Source of the DNA: Gnetum montanum
Lineage: Eukaryota; Streptophyta; Gnetopsida; Gnetales; Gnetaceae
Direction: 5' to 3'
Length of the DNA stretch: 42,763 nucleotides
Assembly (NCBI GenBank): GCA_015680685.1
Contig: MNCI01001841.1
Coordinates: 80,181-122,943 of the forward strand
In this document: positions 1-11,261 of the stretch, piece by piece
Layout of the letters: every line of letters begins with the position of its first letter
How positions within the stretch are numbered: position 1 is the stretch's first letter
Position numbers and translations under genes: made by a program
Notes under the pieces: model-generated
The model's database searches: none
What the model was told of the DNA's origin: nothing
The model's input: the letters and a program-made list of their open reading frames with translations, nothing else

Positions 1-353
1 AGGTAAGTTATTCTTTCATGTGTTGGGATGATGTTTCCTTCATTTATGTTTATAAGAANTGTGTTTGGATGATGTTGCCTTCATTTATGTTTATAAGAAA
101 TCCCCACTTCAGATTGCGTACTCCAATCTTCATTATCAGATAATTCGTTGGTTCTCCAATGAATTGTCTCACTAGATATGGCATTATCGTAGTCTTGTAA
201 GAGAGGCATGATTGTGAAATTGTGTGTGAATTTATATGTGACTTTTTATAATTATTTCTTCTTCCTAAGAGATATATCGTTAATTCCTATACAGTGACCT
301 TGTATGATATAACTAATCTAGATAACTAGCACCGTCCTCGGCAATGACGCCAA
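1..353 (-). mobile_element. 5' leader of Athila-like element L1 (rest lies left of the window)
   Basis: This is the untranslated leader between the PBS and gag of a minus-strand Ty3/gypsy element whose 5' LTR follows at 354-1311. It is assigned by position: the reverse complement of a tRNA-Asp PBS lies at 335-352, so internal sequence must run leftward out of the window. No reading frame is visible. A single N at 59 is flanked by two near-identical 40-bp copies (19-58 and 60-99, two mismatches), which looks like a contig join. Confidence 0.7.
335..352 (-). other. Primer-binding site for tRNA-Asp (element L1)
   Basis: On the minus strand the bases next to the LTR read TGGCGTCATTGCCGAGGA. This matches the 3' end of plant tRNA-Asp (PBS normally TGGCGCCGTTGCCGGGGA) apart from three transition changes. 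One base (353) separates it from the LTR end. A tRNA-Asp primer is typical of the Athila lineage of Ty3/gypsy elements. Confidence 0.85.
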
Positions 354-413
354 TGATGAGTGGCGAGGTACCCCTACACTCAACCATACGAATACAAGCG
401 TTTCACACATGAT

Positions 414-506
414 TCGGCTGAACTCTATAGATGAACTAGTTGTGGTATCTAGATGGTTANTCGGCTGAACTCTATAGATGAACTAGTTGTGGTATCTAGA
501 TGGTTA
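414..506. repeat. Identical 46-bp direct repeat around a single N (probable assembly join)
   Basis: Bases 414-459 and 461-506 are the same 46-mer with N at 460. The LTR copy at 42514-end has the matching sequence only once. Together with the same arrangement at 19-99 around N59, this points to overlapping contig ends joined by one N rather than a biological duplication. Confidence 0.8.
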
Positions 507-1121
507 TTCTTAGGTCGCAGTTCATTGTCTTCCCACCTAGACTAGTATTAGCTTTGTCACGTATGGTTTAGTCCAGAGTGAGGTGTATGATGTGTTTCTA
601 CACTAGTACTACTCCTAAGTATAATGGAAAATAATATTAGCTAAGCTAATAGACAGAGGGTGAGAGAGAATCTATGCTAGCCTAAGTGCAATGAGCATCC
701 ATTCCTCAATCATCCGTACACATCTTAGACCTCATGCATGACTACCACTGGGATTACCAAGCACAGATCCTAGGTATGCTACTGGGTTGCCATGTAGTCA
801 CACTTAAATGCTCGTGATCAAGTCATACTCATTTCACGTTTAATAGGAGTTTAGAGTAAATAGATGTTAACTACGAAAGAAATAAATAATGATAAAAATT
901 AAATAATTAAACTAAGTGAATGTTGCAATGATGAAGTAATCTCGATCTTTATTTCTAGTCATGTGCATGTCCAAGTACGTCACACTCAAATAAGGATGTC
1001 GTACAATTACAATCACCACACTGCGGGCATGCACTGGGAGGAAAGGATTGAGAGGAATCTAAACTTAAAAAATTACAATAAAATCTAAGAACTAATGCCC
1101 AAAACCAAGTGTGCCACCTTT

Positions 1122-1216
1122 TATTTATAGGCTCACACCAGAACCGCGATATCATGTACGTGATATCGCATGCAGGCTACGATATTGCGTACATGATATT
1201 GTGGCTACGATATCGC
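1122..1216 (-). promoter_or_regulatory. Compact LTR promoter: TATA box and GCGATATC palindrome cluster (L1)
   Basis: Minus-strand TATA box CTATAAATA lies at 1130-1122. Immediately upstream (higher coordinates) are two 24-bp near-palindromes at 1146-1169 and 1179-1202, built from the half-site GCGATATCGCGT joined to its reverse complement, and a half copy at 1207-1216. Deviations from perfect symmetry are mostly C-to-T or G-to-A. The LTR starts at 1311, so everything upstream of the TATA box fits in about 180 bp. The same motifs lie in the same place in the LTRs at 10272 and 37335. Confidence 0.7.
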
Positions 1217-1311
1217 AACTTCAATAATTAGGCTTCGATAACTGGGCCTGATAGACCATGTGTCTTGTATCAGGGCTTCGATAACTGGGCCTGACAGACC
1301 ATGACTCATCA

Positions 1312-3060
1312 ATAATGGTTAACATGAATTCACATCATCACAACATTCTCAATTTTTCTGTATTCCTAAGATAACTTTGATGAATCAAACCTATGAATTA
1401 AAATCTTATTTAAAATTGATTTCAAGTTGGGTTATTATAGCTAAATAAGCACATGTTTTGGGAATGAGCCTTTAAGCACTTTGAGGTTTAATATTTCAAT
1501 GACTAATAGTGGTGTGTTGTTGAGTTAGATTATATAGGCCAATTCTACCGATATATTTAAGCATCATCTATATGAGCCTTTTTTATTTAGATACTTTTTG
1601 GCTTATTGTTGACATGACATTGAGAATTCATATATGCATTACAACTGTTGAGCTTAGACTTGCTTTTTCTTTTAACATAACACCATCTTGCTCAACCCTT
1701 GTTTAAAATGTTTTTATTCACATCTTTAATATCACATATATATATATAAGCTTAATTTATATAGATGTTTTTTTATCCAAGCATTGATATGGTATAGTGT
1801 ACATTGAAGCTTTTTATAATAAGAAGAATATAGTGTAAATTTATAGATAAGCTCTTTTTCATTTAATATATCTTTAATTTTCTACTATTGGAAGCTTTAG
1901 CCTATTGTAGTACTTAGAGGTAACCTTCAAACCTTTATAAACTTAAAAAATCTTGATCCTATATGAGGGCATGTAAAATTTTTCCTTTCATCTTGAAAAT
2001 GTTGTTAAGCTAGAAATTTCCTTTTTGCTGAAAGTGAATTTATTTTAAGCTTCTAAGTCCCTAGAATTTTTTCTAAAGCTTGATCTTTCATAAAAATATT
2101 CTTAATTAAATAAGAACCTTATTATCTTAGATTTACTTTAGCTCCTTAGTATGAAATGAGATCATAACATGAGTTATGAAAAGTAAAAGTGAAATTTTAT
2201 ATTCCAATTTTGATGTAGTAGGATGAGCTCCAAAAATAAAAATCATCAATATTTAAAAATATTTTAAATCTTCTTTACTGTGTGGTGTTAAAAATTTGTA
2301 GAAACCTTGAATTTTATACTCATCATGTGATGATAAGCTAGATTTAAAAAATGCTTATTAAGCATGTGCCTTTTGTTTTCATATAAAGATCTTGATTTTA
2401 TCTAGATGATTTTCGCCATTTATTGACATGGAATGAACCTTTTTGTAAACCCATTGTAAGTCTTTCTTAATATTTAAGCATTTGGATTGATAAATATGAG
2501 CTTGTACCCTTATCAAACCAAACCTTATAACCTCTTCTCTTTTCATTTACCTATAGGAAACTTAAAAGCTTGTTGCCTAGTTTCTATAAAAATCCTTTTC
2601 TTTATAATGCCTTGAATCAAACTTATGATCCATGACATGCTATATTGAGCTATTATATTTGGTGCAAAAATTTAAATTCTTTATCTAGGTAAAAATGTAG
2701 CAACACATAACAAGACTTGCAAGTGCCACATGATAAAATAATTCGAATGATTATCTTATTACAAAAATTAGGATGGATGATTATATAAATAATAAAATTT
2801 TTCAAAATTACTTGATGGAATTTCATTCTAGGTAGCATCACCTCTTTTTTCTTTAACTTCCACATTTGGTTATTTTGTACCAACTTTTTTAGTTCATGAG
2901 TGATTAAGACTAAATATGGATTTGACACTATTCCACTTAAGTTTGAATGTAAGAATCCTTCTAAATAGCATTATAAAACATATTTTTGACTTCTAGAGGT
3001 CTCTAGGTACCATCTTGTCTTTTTTATAAATGATGCTCATAACCCAACATATGAGCATCA
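1312..3060. other. AT-rich sequence, no recognisable gene
   Basis: This stretch flanks L1. Both strands are full of stops. The longest frame (minus, 2653-2928, 91 codons) has a low-complexity, isoleucine-rich translation that matches no family I recognise. A short (TA)n tract lies near 1736-1748. It is probably decayed transposon sequence, but I see no diagnostic motif. Confidence 0.5.
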
Positions 3061-3109
3061 CTTTTGGGTACCCTTGAAAAATTTGAAAATGAAAATTTTT
3101 TTAAGTGTC

Positions 3110-4220
3110 ATAGGTGACACTAACGTAGTATTAGCATCACCCCTAGACCACAACTTTCATGTTAGTAGTTGTTCTTGACCATCACTCCTACATTAGCATC
3201 ATACTTAGATCACCATATCTACTTCACCTATGCTAAAACTATCTTTTAACCCCTATTTCTACTTTGTAGGATCCCAAATGGCTCATCCATAACACTTTTG
3301 ATATGACATGCATGAAATTTTGATATTTTGGTGAGTTGACTTCGAGAGCCTATGAGAAAATATTTTTTTCATATTGATGCTAGTATTAGTACTTTCTTGA
3401 GTGTGATCAACACTTCTCATCTACATTTTGGCTCTAATGTTGGTCCCCTGAATTCTCTTGTAACTAGTTGACATTAGACCCTAGGCATTAGATGTCAATT
3501 TTTGCAAGTTTGGAGGAAATTTTGGGGATTAAGACTACAAATATTTTCTAAGTATGGTAGGTAACAATGATGCTAGCATTAATGTCATCTTGCTTGTGTT
3601 AGTACCATGTTGAGATCACCAAGTTTAATAGTACATAACATTCTCATGGTCTATAGGCTCATTAGTATTTAATAGGCATCATTACAGCTCATTTTGACAT
3701 TAGTTTAGGCATACTGGATTCTTGGAAGAATAACTAAGAAAATGCTACAATTTTTTAAAGTTCTTGGCTAACATTGATGTTGATGCTAGCATCCACACTT
3801 GTGAGATCCACATCTTGTAACCATTAATCATCACACCCTACATTTGTCATCATCTCTCAACTTCATGAGCTTCTTGGCATTGTCATGGTACTATTTGACA
3901 TTAGTTCAAGCATTAGATATACCTTGTATGATTGGGATCATAATATAAAAGACCCTAAAGATGATTTTCTAACTCCTAGTTACACTACATCAATGTTAGT
4001 ATCACTTAATGATACCAACATTTATGCCAATGCCACTTAGTGACATTAACATTACTTGGTGATCTAGGCTTTTACATTAGCATTACTTGGCAAACCTAAT
4101 GTTCATGTTAGCATCACTTGGTAACACTAGCATCAAAATTAGCACTTTTGAAATCTTATCATTGTCATCCTTCCTCTTGTTAATTGACATCCAACATCAT
4201 TCCTTGGTCTCATAAGCTCT
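3110..4220. repeat. Field of degenerate TGATGCTAGCATCA palindromes
   Basis: Over about 1.1 kb the sequence keeps returning to TTAGCATCA, GATGCTAGCATC and complements. Clear copies are at 3376-3387 (GATGCTAGTATT), 3569-3580 (GATGCTAGCATT) and 3782-3793 (perfect GATGCTAGCATC); many half copies occur near 3130, 3190, 4000, 4070-4130. Spacing is irregular, so this is not a simple tandem array. By analogy with the palindrome clusters elsewhere in the window it could be a decayed LTR enhancer region, but no TATA box or LTR ends could be assigned. Confidence 0.5.
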
Positions 4221-6033
4221 AGCTATCATCAAAAAATGATTTTGCACTAATTTTGATGCCAAATATAGTTTTGGAGACTTGGAAGTACATACTAGAAATT
4301 TTTTTTTTAAAAAAACTTTCTACCTCCTACTAATGTTGATGTTTACATCAGCATCACTTAGCTCATGTCTTGCATCACCCAATCTGCATGGTCAAACTTG
4401 CCAAAAATGAACTCCAGATGAACTCCACATGTACTTCAATTAACTTTAGCATTGAATTTGATAATCCTAATCTTATAATTATGGGATAAAAATCCATATT
4501 TTTGGATAGCTATTTTGAGATCTAAAGAATTTTTCAAGATTTTGAGTGATCAAAAGCATAAGCATCTATCTTCCATGCATCTCCCACATGCTCCACCATC
4601 ATAACAACTCTACTGGATAATTTTCAAGCTTAGTGTAGTATTAGTTTTAGTTGAATAGATTTCACATCATCTTCCTACAGTTAGAATTTTCTAGCATCAA
4701 TGTCACTTTTCTAGAGTTGAAATTTTTTAAACACCAACATTAGTCTTAGGAAACTTAGCTAAAACAACTAGGTTTTGATCCTAAATTGATTCTAGATAAT
4801 ATCTATAGCTTTCCCATTCACATATTCATCCTTCAAAGGTTCAATTTCACCCTCAAAACCCACCTTTCACTCATAAATTAGGTTTTTTATTATTAGTTTA
4901 CCTCACTTGCTTTTTTTTCTAATACTTGTAGTTTTGGTCCATCATAGTAGGAAAACACTAATTATTCATTATATAAGCTCTTTCATTATTTGAAAAGGTA
5001 ATGAAAATCCTTTTCCACATACCGAGATCTCCACTTTTAAATATTGTATGCTTTTTATTTACATTTTTAGATTTTATTTCATTGCTTATAGTTTATTTTT
5101 CAACAATAAATAGTTAGTCAATTTCAACATTTAAACCAAATGTTTTTATCATTTCCTTACTGTTCATGATTTATGTGTGGTAGGTTAAGTCCACATTTGA
5201 TTGCAGTTTGTGGTGTAACACCTTGCATTATTGCATGTAGCTAGGATGAAGTGATGTCTAGGATTGCTAGTAATAACACAATTGAAGCATGATAAATCAG
5301 GAACTAACCATGCATAAAAATATATTAGGAATAAACAACTTGATACATATATATATATTTCAATAGGTTAAATTATACAAAATTCCAATGCAACCAAAGA
5401 TCAAGCATACACTTCAATTTATAAAACTACATGTCTCTACATAAATAAAAAATGTATACTTCTCTCACATGATACAAAACATAAACATGATATACATAAG
5501 AGCATAGTGAGGTTCATGAAAATATAAATAGTCCATAGAATACTATGTATGAAGATATATTTCAAACAATCCTTGAGGACATTCCTTTCTTCATCTCTCT
5601 TTTAGTTCTCTCTTATACCTCTATGGCCTTCACCCGCAACTAAATAAAGTTAATATAAAACTAAGTGGGAAGCCTTTATACTTTTCCTACTAGATAATCA
5701 ACAAGTGCTACAATAGATGAGAGGAATGGGATATAATGCAACTTGTATCAATAGTCAATCTCACATATGATCTAAGTAACACAAGCATACATGATATCAT
5801 GCATAGTACTGACATAAACCCTACTAGAGTAAATAGGTAGCTAAGACACAGTTATAGATATAATCACTATCAAACATAATCAATCATATCTCCATTGCAC
5901 CACATCCCATGTATTTTCACTATCATGCCTATGCATTCATATCTACATCATACCATCAAGCATCACACAGACCACACATTCAAAGATCAATCATAAGATA
6001 TATTACCATTACTATGACTTATAAACCGATACT
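4221..6033. other. AT-rich intergenic or decayed repeat sequence, no gene seen
   Basis: No open frame over 60 codons and no domain motif. TGTAACACC at 5214-5222 resembles the start of some plant gypsy LTRs, but no matching end was found. A (TA)n tract occurs near 5347-5360. Confidence 0.45.
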
Positions 6034-6163
6034 AACATATAAACATAATCCATGTGATGGCTATACCAACACATAGATATAACCAATGTGGTCACTATAC
6101 TAACATATACATATAACCCATGTGGGTGGTATACCAACATATACATATAACTGATGTTATCGC
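6034..6163 (+). repeat. 34-bp tandem repeat, about 3.8 copies
   Basis: Three full units, 6034-6067, 6068-6101 and 6102-6135, and a partial fourth from 6136. Each starts AACATATA(C/A)ATATAA and contains CCATGTGG or CAATGTGG followed by CTATAC or GTATAC. The third and fourth units are nearly identical over their first 16 bases. Confidence 0.85.
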
Positions 6164-6431
6164 TAGAGAAGCACATCAAGCTACTCTAGATGTTATCCAA
6201 CTACTAGCTTCTAAAATGAAATGGTTTGAGGTTATACAAGAACTTGAGTTAGCTAGAAGATGTCTCACCTCTGATAATTTAGTTAAAAGTCCGCTCCAAG
6301 ATTTACAAGTACTCAAACAAGTCTAGACTAGCCTCATAGAAAGAATCTTGCATCATTTAAACATGAGAAAGGTGCCTTCAGAAGAATATGATATTGAGGA
6401 ACTTGAGGAGAAGTATAGTATTATAGAATGA
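6152..6431 (+). pseudogene. Coding-like remnant of unknown family
   Basis: From the edge of the 34-bp repeat, one frame reads through to TGA at 6429-6431 with a single internal TAG (6324-6326). The translation is rich in Glu, Leu and Lys and helix-forming (it includes REAHQATLDVIQLLASKMKW and, near the end, EEYDIEELEEKYSIIE), unlike the Ile/Asn/Tyr-rich translations of the surrounding noncoding DNA. There is no start codon of its own; an ATG at 6120 lies inside the repeat. I do not recognise the family. It could be a decayed exon or a retrotransposon gag N-terminus. Confidence 0.3.
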
Positions 6432-9400
6432 ATAACTATTTAGTTACTTTATGATTGACCATATAACCCATGTTTTTCTTTCACATAATGCCTCACCTCT
6501 TTAGTTTTCCATTATCCTTCATACTTCATATTGTATAACACTTTTTCTTTTTTGTCCCCCAACTATTAGTACTGTTTTGGGCATGTTTGAGGTATAACCC
6601 TAGTCATAGTTACTCCATGAACCATGGAAGATCAACTAAATGCATATGCATATGTGTTAATCCATTAACTAATCATCAAGATCAAGGATACATCATAGTT
6701 TACTAAAGGTATTACTTTATGATGTTGTAGCTTTTTCCCCTATAGTAGAAGGCTTTGGTAGGTAATCTATTAGAAAATTTTATTCTTTCCTAGGATTTTG
6801 AATGAGGGCTACTTGATCATAAGAAGAATCATGCAAAAGGCCTTGCTAGACTCTAATTAGGAAAATATTTTTTTATGATTTTTCTTTCTAGGGAATCTAG
6901 CTTATTTTTTTGTTGCAATAGTAAGTCTATTATGTCATAAACTTTCACCTTTTTAGATGACATGTTTGTTAAAAGAATACAAAGATCCTACTGATGCTCT
7001 TCTAGAGGCATGTTTTCTATTGCAAAAAACTATTATTTCCATTCTATTAGCTAGGTGATCTCATTTTCTTCATCAACTTCAAATTTGTGGTAGACCTATT
7101 CCTATTAATCTTTTCAAGGATGATGAATCCCTTGGCCCTTGGATTACTCATCAAAGATTACACTATAGCATTTCCACTAGCTTAACCTTTTCTTAAGTAT
7201 TCATAATTAGTCACATGAAAATATTTTATTTACTTGACTAGTCATAGGGTTCATCAACTTATGACCTACAACCACTAGCCTTCTAAAGGACTAGATATAG
7301 GGATGTATGCACTTGTGCCATGTACTAGTTGTAGGGATGAACACACTTATGCTTTCCCACTCTTATGATGAGGCATGAGATAGGAGCCTCACTAATGCAT
7401 CACAGTGGGGATCAACCCATAACTACCTCCAAGGTACATCATCACTAACCATTCCACACCCTTATGCTACTATTAATCACTAATGACTACTACAAGAATT
7501 ATTAAAAAGACATGTACCAATCTAGGCTAGCTTAAGCCATCACATGTCACAAGCATAGCACATTGAAAGAAAACATAACATGACCACATATATCCATGCC
7601 TAACAGTCATTCTCACTCCATGAATACAATGCCACATCATGACATAACAAAATTTCTTACCACAAATTAACTCCTTAAACTACATATAATTTCATAAAAA
7701 TGACCACTACTTTAACCTTCAAAATCATAAATGCTATAAGATAAAATAAATTACATAATTATAAAGTAAGTAAGAAAATGATTCTAATGATTCCAATTTC
7801 ACCTCAACTAGACTTATATAGACAAAGTTATGTGTATTTAAAATTTACTATTCAAATAATAAATAATAATATTTAATTACTATAAGTCCTAACTAAATTG
7901 GAAGCAACCCAACTAAAATCATATGTAGAATACATAATATCAATACCACCCTAACCCTTACAACATCATAATCAATTTTGATAATTTCAAAAGCCTTTCC
8001 ATCATTACATATCATATCATGCATAATCCATAAAACATAACCACAAATTTAGTGAACTACAAAAATTATACATTTACACTTAGTCTTTAACTTATTCATC
8101 CCACATGCCCACACCACATGATTGTATATACTAATCTAACATAAAAATATAGGGAAAAGGTAAAGATAATCCAATAATTAAATTTTCTAAAGTAGGAAGT
8201 CTGAAACAAATATAAAATTCCTAGAAATTCAAAAAGACTTCATTTCACTCCAAACCACTCCTATCCTTACATAAACATGATTACATAAATCTCAAATCCA
8301 TGTTTTGGGGAAAAAAATCCATCCTTGAGGCTAAAATTCATAAGAAGTGTAAAAGTACACAAAATAAAAATGAAACAAGCTCAAAATTAGTTTCTATTCA
8401 TAGAAAAATAGCAAATCCAAATTCTCTAGGTAATTAGGATGAAAGGTGGGGGAAACACATGTTAGTTTATAAACTATAAATAAAATATAAACTTTATATA
8501 AGAAATTTTACTCTATCTCACACATCACGTGTCATTAGAAAATCAATTTACCTTTACTTTTTGAATTTTTTTAAAAAATAAATATTTTCATAAGTCCATT
8601 TCTTTTATTTTCTTTTCAACTAATACCTCACACTTCAAACATGTATGATAGATATACAACTCCTCCAAATTGAAATATTTTTGGACCTATGAGATCCATA
8701 TCAAACGCATTATACATGTACATGCTAAAAATATATCTTAGCAGAAATACCAAAATCACATATAAAGCATAAATACATGTCGAGTAGTTGCTCTTGTACC
8801 TTAACCTAATATTCTTGCAAACCACATTACTTTTTTAATACATTGTATAGGACTAGTGTATATAATCATGTTAGTTAAGCATGGAAAGATATGATAGACA
8901 ATTGTAAGAGCCAAGGTATCATAAAAAATAAAGTGTAATCATAACAAAATAACTTGGCCCCGATAACCCATCAAGAGTTGTTACCCATAAATTATAATCA
9001 TAATGCAATACTCAATGTCTATGGAAGAGGTGTAACATGTGTCTTATCATGTCATAAGTTTTGACCTATCAAAGATTATATTGAATTGTAGACCATTTGT
9101 GACCATGTGTTAGGTACCTTATAGTTAATTTGTGAAGGTGCTCCTATAAGGTTAAAGAAAGAACAATTTTTCAAGAACATTTTTGGCATTAGAAGAAGGA
9201 ACAATAGGTTTTCTAATATTTCAAACTACTCATCTAGTAGCCTATAGGCCCTTTCTAGCACTTATAATTTCTTGAACTTTTACAATTTTTACTTAGGCTA
9301 TTTTTTACTTTGCGCTTGATTTTGTTTTTAAGTGTGTATAGGAGATACTTTTTTACATCATGTTTGGTTAAGATTTTGAATCCATTCACATCTTCTAGAT

Positions 9401-9640
9401 TTGTAAGCTAATGTAGACATGGGAGACATATGCTCTCATGACACCGATAACTTACCAAGGCTACAAGGTTTCATGTGCCAAGTCAGAGTGAAGTATAGCA
9501 GTTTCTAGGGAGAAGCTAAGAAGAATGGTTACCTATGAAACAACAAATGGTTTGAAAGCATTCCTAATGAATCCAATCCATTTCATTGGGCTAAATTAGT
9601 CTAAAAACTACATTGGTAGAGTACCTAGTTATAAAAAATG
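6432..9640. other. AT-rich sequence without recognisable genes
   Basis: Stops are dense in all frames and no conserved motif was found. A 29-bp sequence occurs twice at 34-bp spacing (7290-7318 and 7324-7352, from ACTAG(A/T)T(A/G)TAGGGATG). The minus-strand frame at 8628-8825 is AT-driven and not credible as a gene. Confidence 0.45.
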
Positions 9641-10271
9641 AAGTCTAGGCAATGATAAGTATTGAGATTCAACAAAGAAAAGTCATTAGGAGTCACCTCA
9701 TGATAAATTCAAATTTTAATTTTAATAGTGTAAATTATCAATTTCAAGACAAATACAACAAGAAAAATCATGATATTATCATTCATGATGGTGATAAGGA
9801 GGAAAATCCCCATGTTTTCCTACTTGTATACTCTTTTCATCAATCATAAGGTTTCATTTAGCAACATGTGAACCTCAATGGCTCTACTAATCTATTCTTT
9901 GAGTACATACATCAAAGTATTACTCTCGTGACTTTTACATTAGCCAATCCTATAGTCATTGTCCCACCTGTGACTAACATACCTCTAGATTACATTCTAT
10001 TCCCAAGTACAAACTATGATCTATCCTACAAACCTAACTTCAATATAAGATATTAACCCATCACATAATTCTTTTCAAGCCTTATCCAATATAGTCATAG
10101 TTCACTAGTTATAGGTTTCTATTTCTTTTCCCTTACCCTCATTAGCACACCATGTTCCTCACCATAATTTCATGCTATCAACACTTGTGCCTACCATGGT
10201 ACTTATTCAACTAGTCTTACTTGCTCAAAATCCCATCTTGAACAACCCTACTTAATATATCCCTAGGGTTC
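9640..10271 (+). pseudogene. Decayed Ty3/gypsy gag, N-terminal part (element E1)
   Basis: Two open stretches (9652-9849 and 9868-10056) continue in coding-like style but are broken by stops and frame changes. The second is rich in Pro, Thr, Ile and Val (PIVIVPPVTNIPL), like the Pro-rich N-terminal region of plant gypsy gag proteins. The assignment rests mainly on position: gag-like sequence resumes at 11331 on the far side of the solo LTR, with protease and integrase-tail sequence further on. No start codon or LTR could be assigned for this element. Confidence 0.4.
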
Positions 10272-10314
10272 TGATGAGATGCGATTCACATAGGCCGCGA
10301 TCTCGCATCCCCTC

Positions 10315-10397
10315 GCGATATCGCGTACGTGATATCGCTTCTTCCCTACGATATCGCGTACGCGATATCACAGTCCACCGCCATATCTATAAATAAG
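10315..10397 (+). promoter_or_regulatory. Compact LTR promoter: two 24-bp palindromes and a TATA box
   Basis: Best-preserved copy of the promoter. Palindromes lie at 10315-10338 and 10348-10371, each made of a half-site GCGATATCGCGT and its reverse complement with one or two changed bases. The TATA box CTATAAATAAG is at 10387-10397, 16 bp after the second palindrome and about 116 bp from the LTR start. Transcription would be expected to start near 10420-10430. A weaker half-site, GCGATCTCGC, precedes them near 10298. Confidence 0.72.
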
Positions 10398-10796
10398 ACA
10401 CAGCTCTCCCTCATTTGGGGATCCCAGTTTTAGAGTAGCGAAGCTCTAGCAGTTTGATCCCTCCAGAGCTAGATTTTTTCCCGTGTCTGCCAACAGTGTG
10501 GTAAATGTGATTGTACGGTGTCTTTATTCGAGTGTGTTGTACTTGGACATGAACATGACCAACAATAAAGATTGAGATTACTTCATCATTGCAGCATTCA
10601 CTTAGTTTATTTATTTGTTATTTATTTAATGCTATTTATTGCTTTCATAGTGCGGTGTGAGTACGACTTGATTACGAGCATCTACGGATGTGTACGGCTA
10701 GTCAAGGAATTGGTTACTCATCGCGATTAGTCTCTCACCCTTAAACTCCTAGAAGCGGAATGAGTACGACTTGATTACGAGAATTTAAGTGTGACT

Positions 10797-10920
10797 ACTT
10801 GGTAGCCTAGTGGTGTAGCTAGGATCTACACTTGGTAACCTAGTCGCGTATTTGGGGTCTACACTTGGTAATCCCAGTGGCGTACCTAGGCCTACGCTTC
10901 GTAGTCCTAGTGGTAGTCAT
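10797..10920 (+). repeat. 33-bp tandem repeat inside the LTR
   Basis: Units at 10797-10829, 10830-10862, 10863-10895 and a partial one from 10896. Each starts ACTTGGTA and ends in CTAC. The LTR at 354-1311 holds about two units (near 740-810, reverse strand), and the LTRs of A and B also carry about two diverged units, so copy number varies within the family. Confidence 0.8.
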
Positions 10921-11261
10921 GCATGAAGTCCAAGATGTGTACGGTTGATCAAGGAATCGGTTGCTCATTGCACTTAGGCTAGATTAGATTTTCTACCCCT
11001 TTTTCCTCCTAGCTTAGCTTAGTTAAATATTCTTTTCCACTGCCTTCAGGAGTAGCATTAGAATTAGAACACATCATACACCTCATCTAGACTAAACCAT
11101 ATGTGACATATGCAAAACTAGTCTAGATGGGAAGACAGTGAACAGCGACCTAAGGCTAACTATCTAGGTGCCACAACTAGTCCATCTGTGGAGTTCGACC
11201 GGATCACATGTGCGACGCTCGTTTCATGTGGTTGAGTGTAGGGGTACCTCGCCACTCATTA

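Larger units (their letters stand above)
354..1311 (-). mobile_element. 5' LTR of Athila-like Ty3/gypsy element L1
   Basis: A full LTR bounded by the inverted ends TGATGAGT (354) and ACTCATCA (1304-1311), next to a tRNA-Asp PBS. Read on the minus strand, the order is: LTR start, palindrome cluster (1216-1146), TATA box CTATAAATA (1130-1122), AATAAA signal (953-948), then a long R-U5 ending at 354. The 958-bp length includes an apparent assembly duplication: 414-459 and 461-506 are identical 46-mers separated by an N, so the real length is probably about 911 bp. It belongs to the same subfamily as the LTRs at 10272-11261 and 42514-end. Confidence 0.88.
10272..11261 (+). mobile_element. Solo LTR of the Athila-like family, plus strand, with 5-bp target duplication
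   Basis: A complete LTR starting TGATGAG (10272) and ending ACTCATTA (11254-11261, final CA changed to TA). GGTTC precedes it (10267-10271) and follows it (11262-11266): an exact 5-bp target site duplication. There is no PBS or polypurine tract on either side, so this is a solo LTR left by LTR-LTR recombination, inserted into the E1 gag. Order inside: palindromes 10315-10371, TATA box 10387-10397, AATAAA 10564-10569, a 33-bp tandem repeat 10797-10920, and the family-conserved end at 11231-11261. Confidence 0.93.

Noticed and set aside
1900-2950. Minus-strand copia polymerase
   Set aside because: Some fragments vaguely resemble the segment before copia RT, but no order of conserved blocks could be found.
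5214-5222. TGTAACACC as the start of a gypsy LTR
   Set aside because: A nine-base match alone, with no polypurine tract before it and no LTR end after it.
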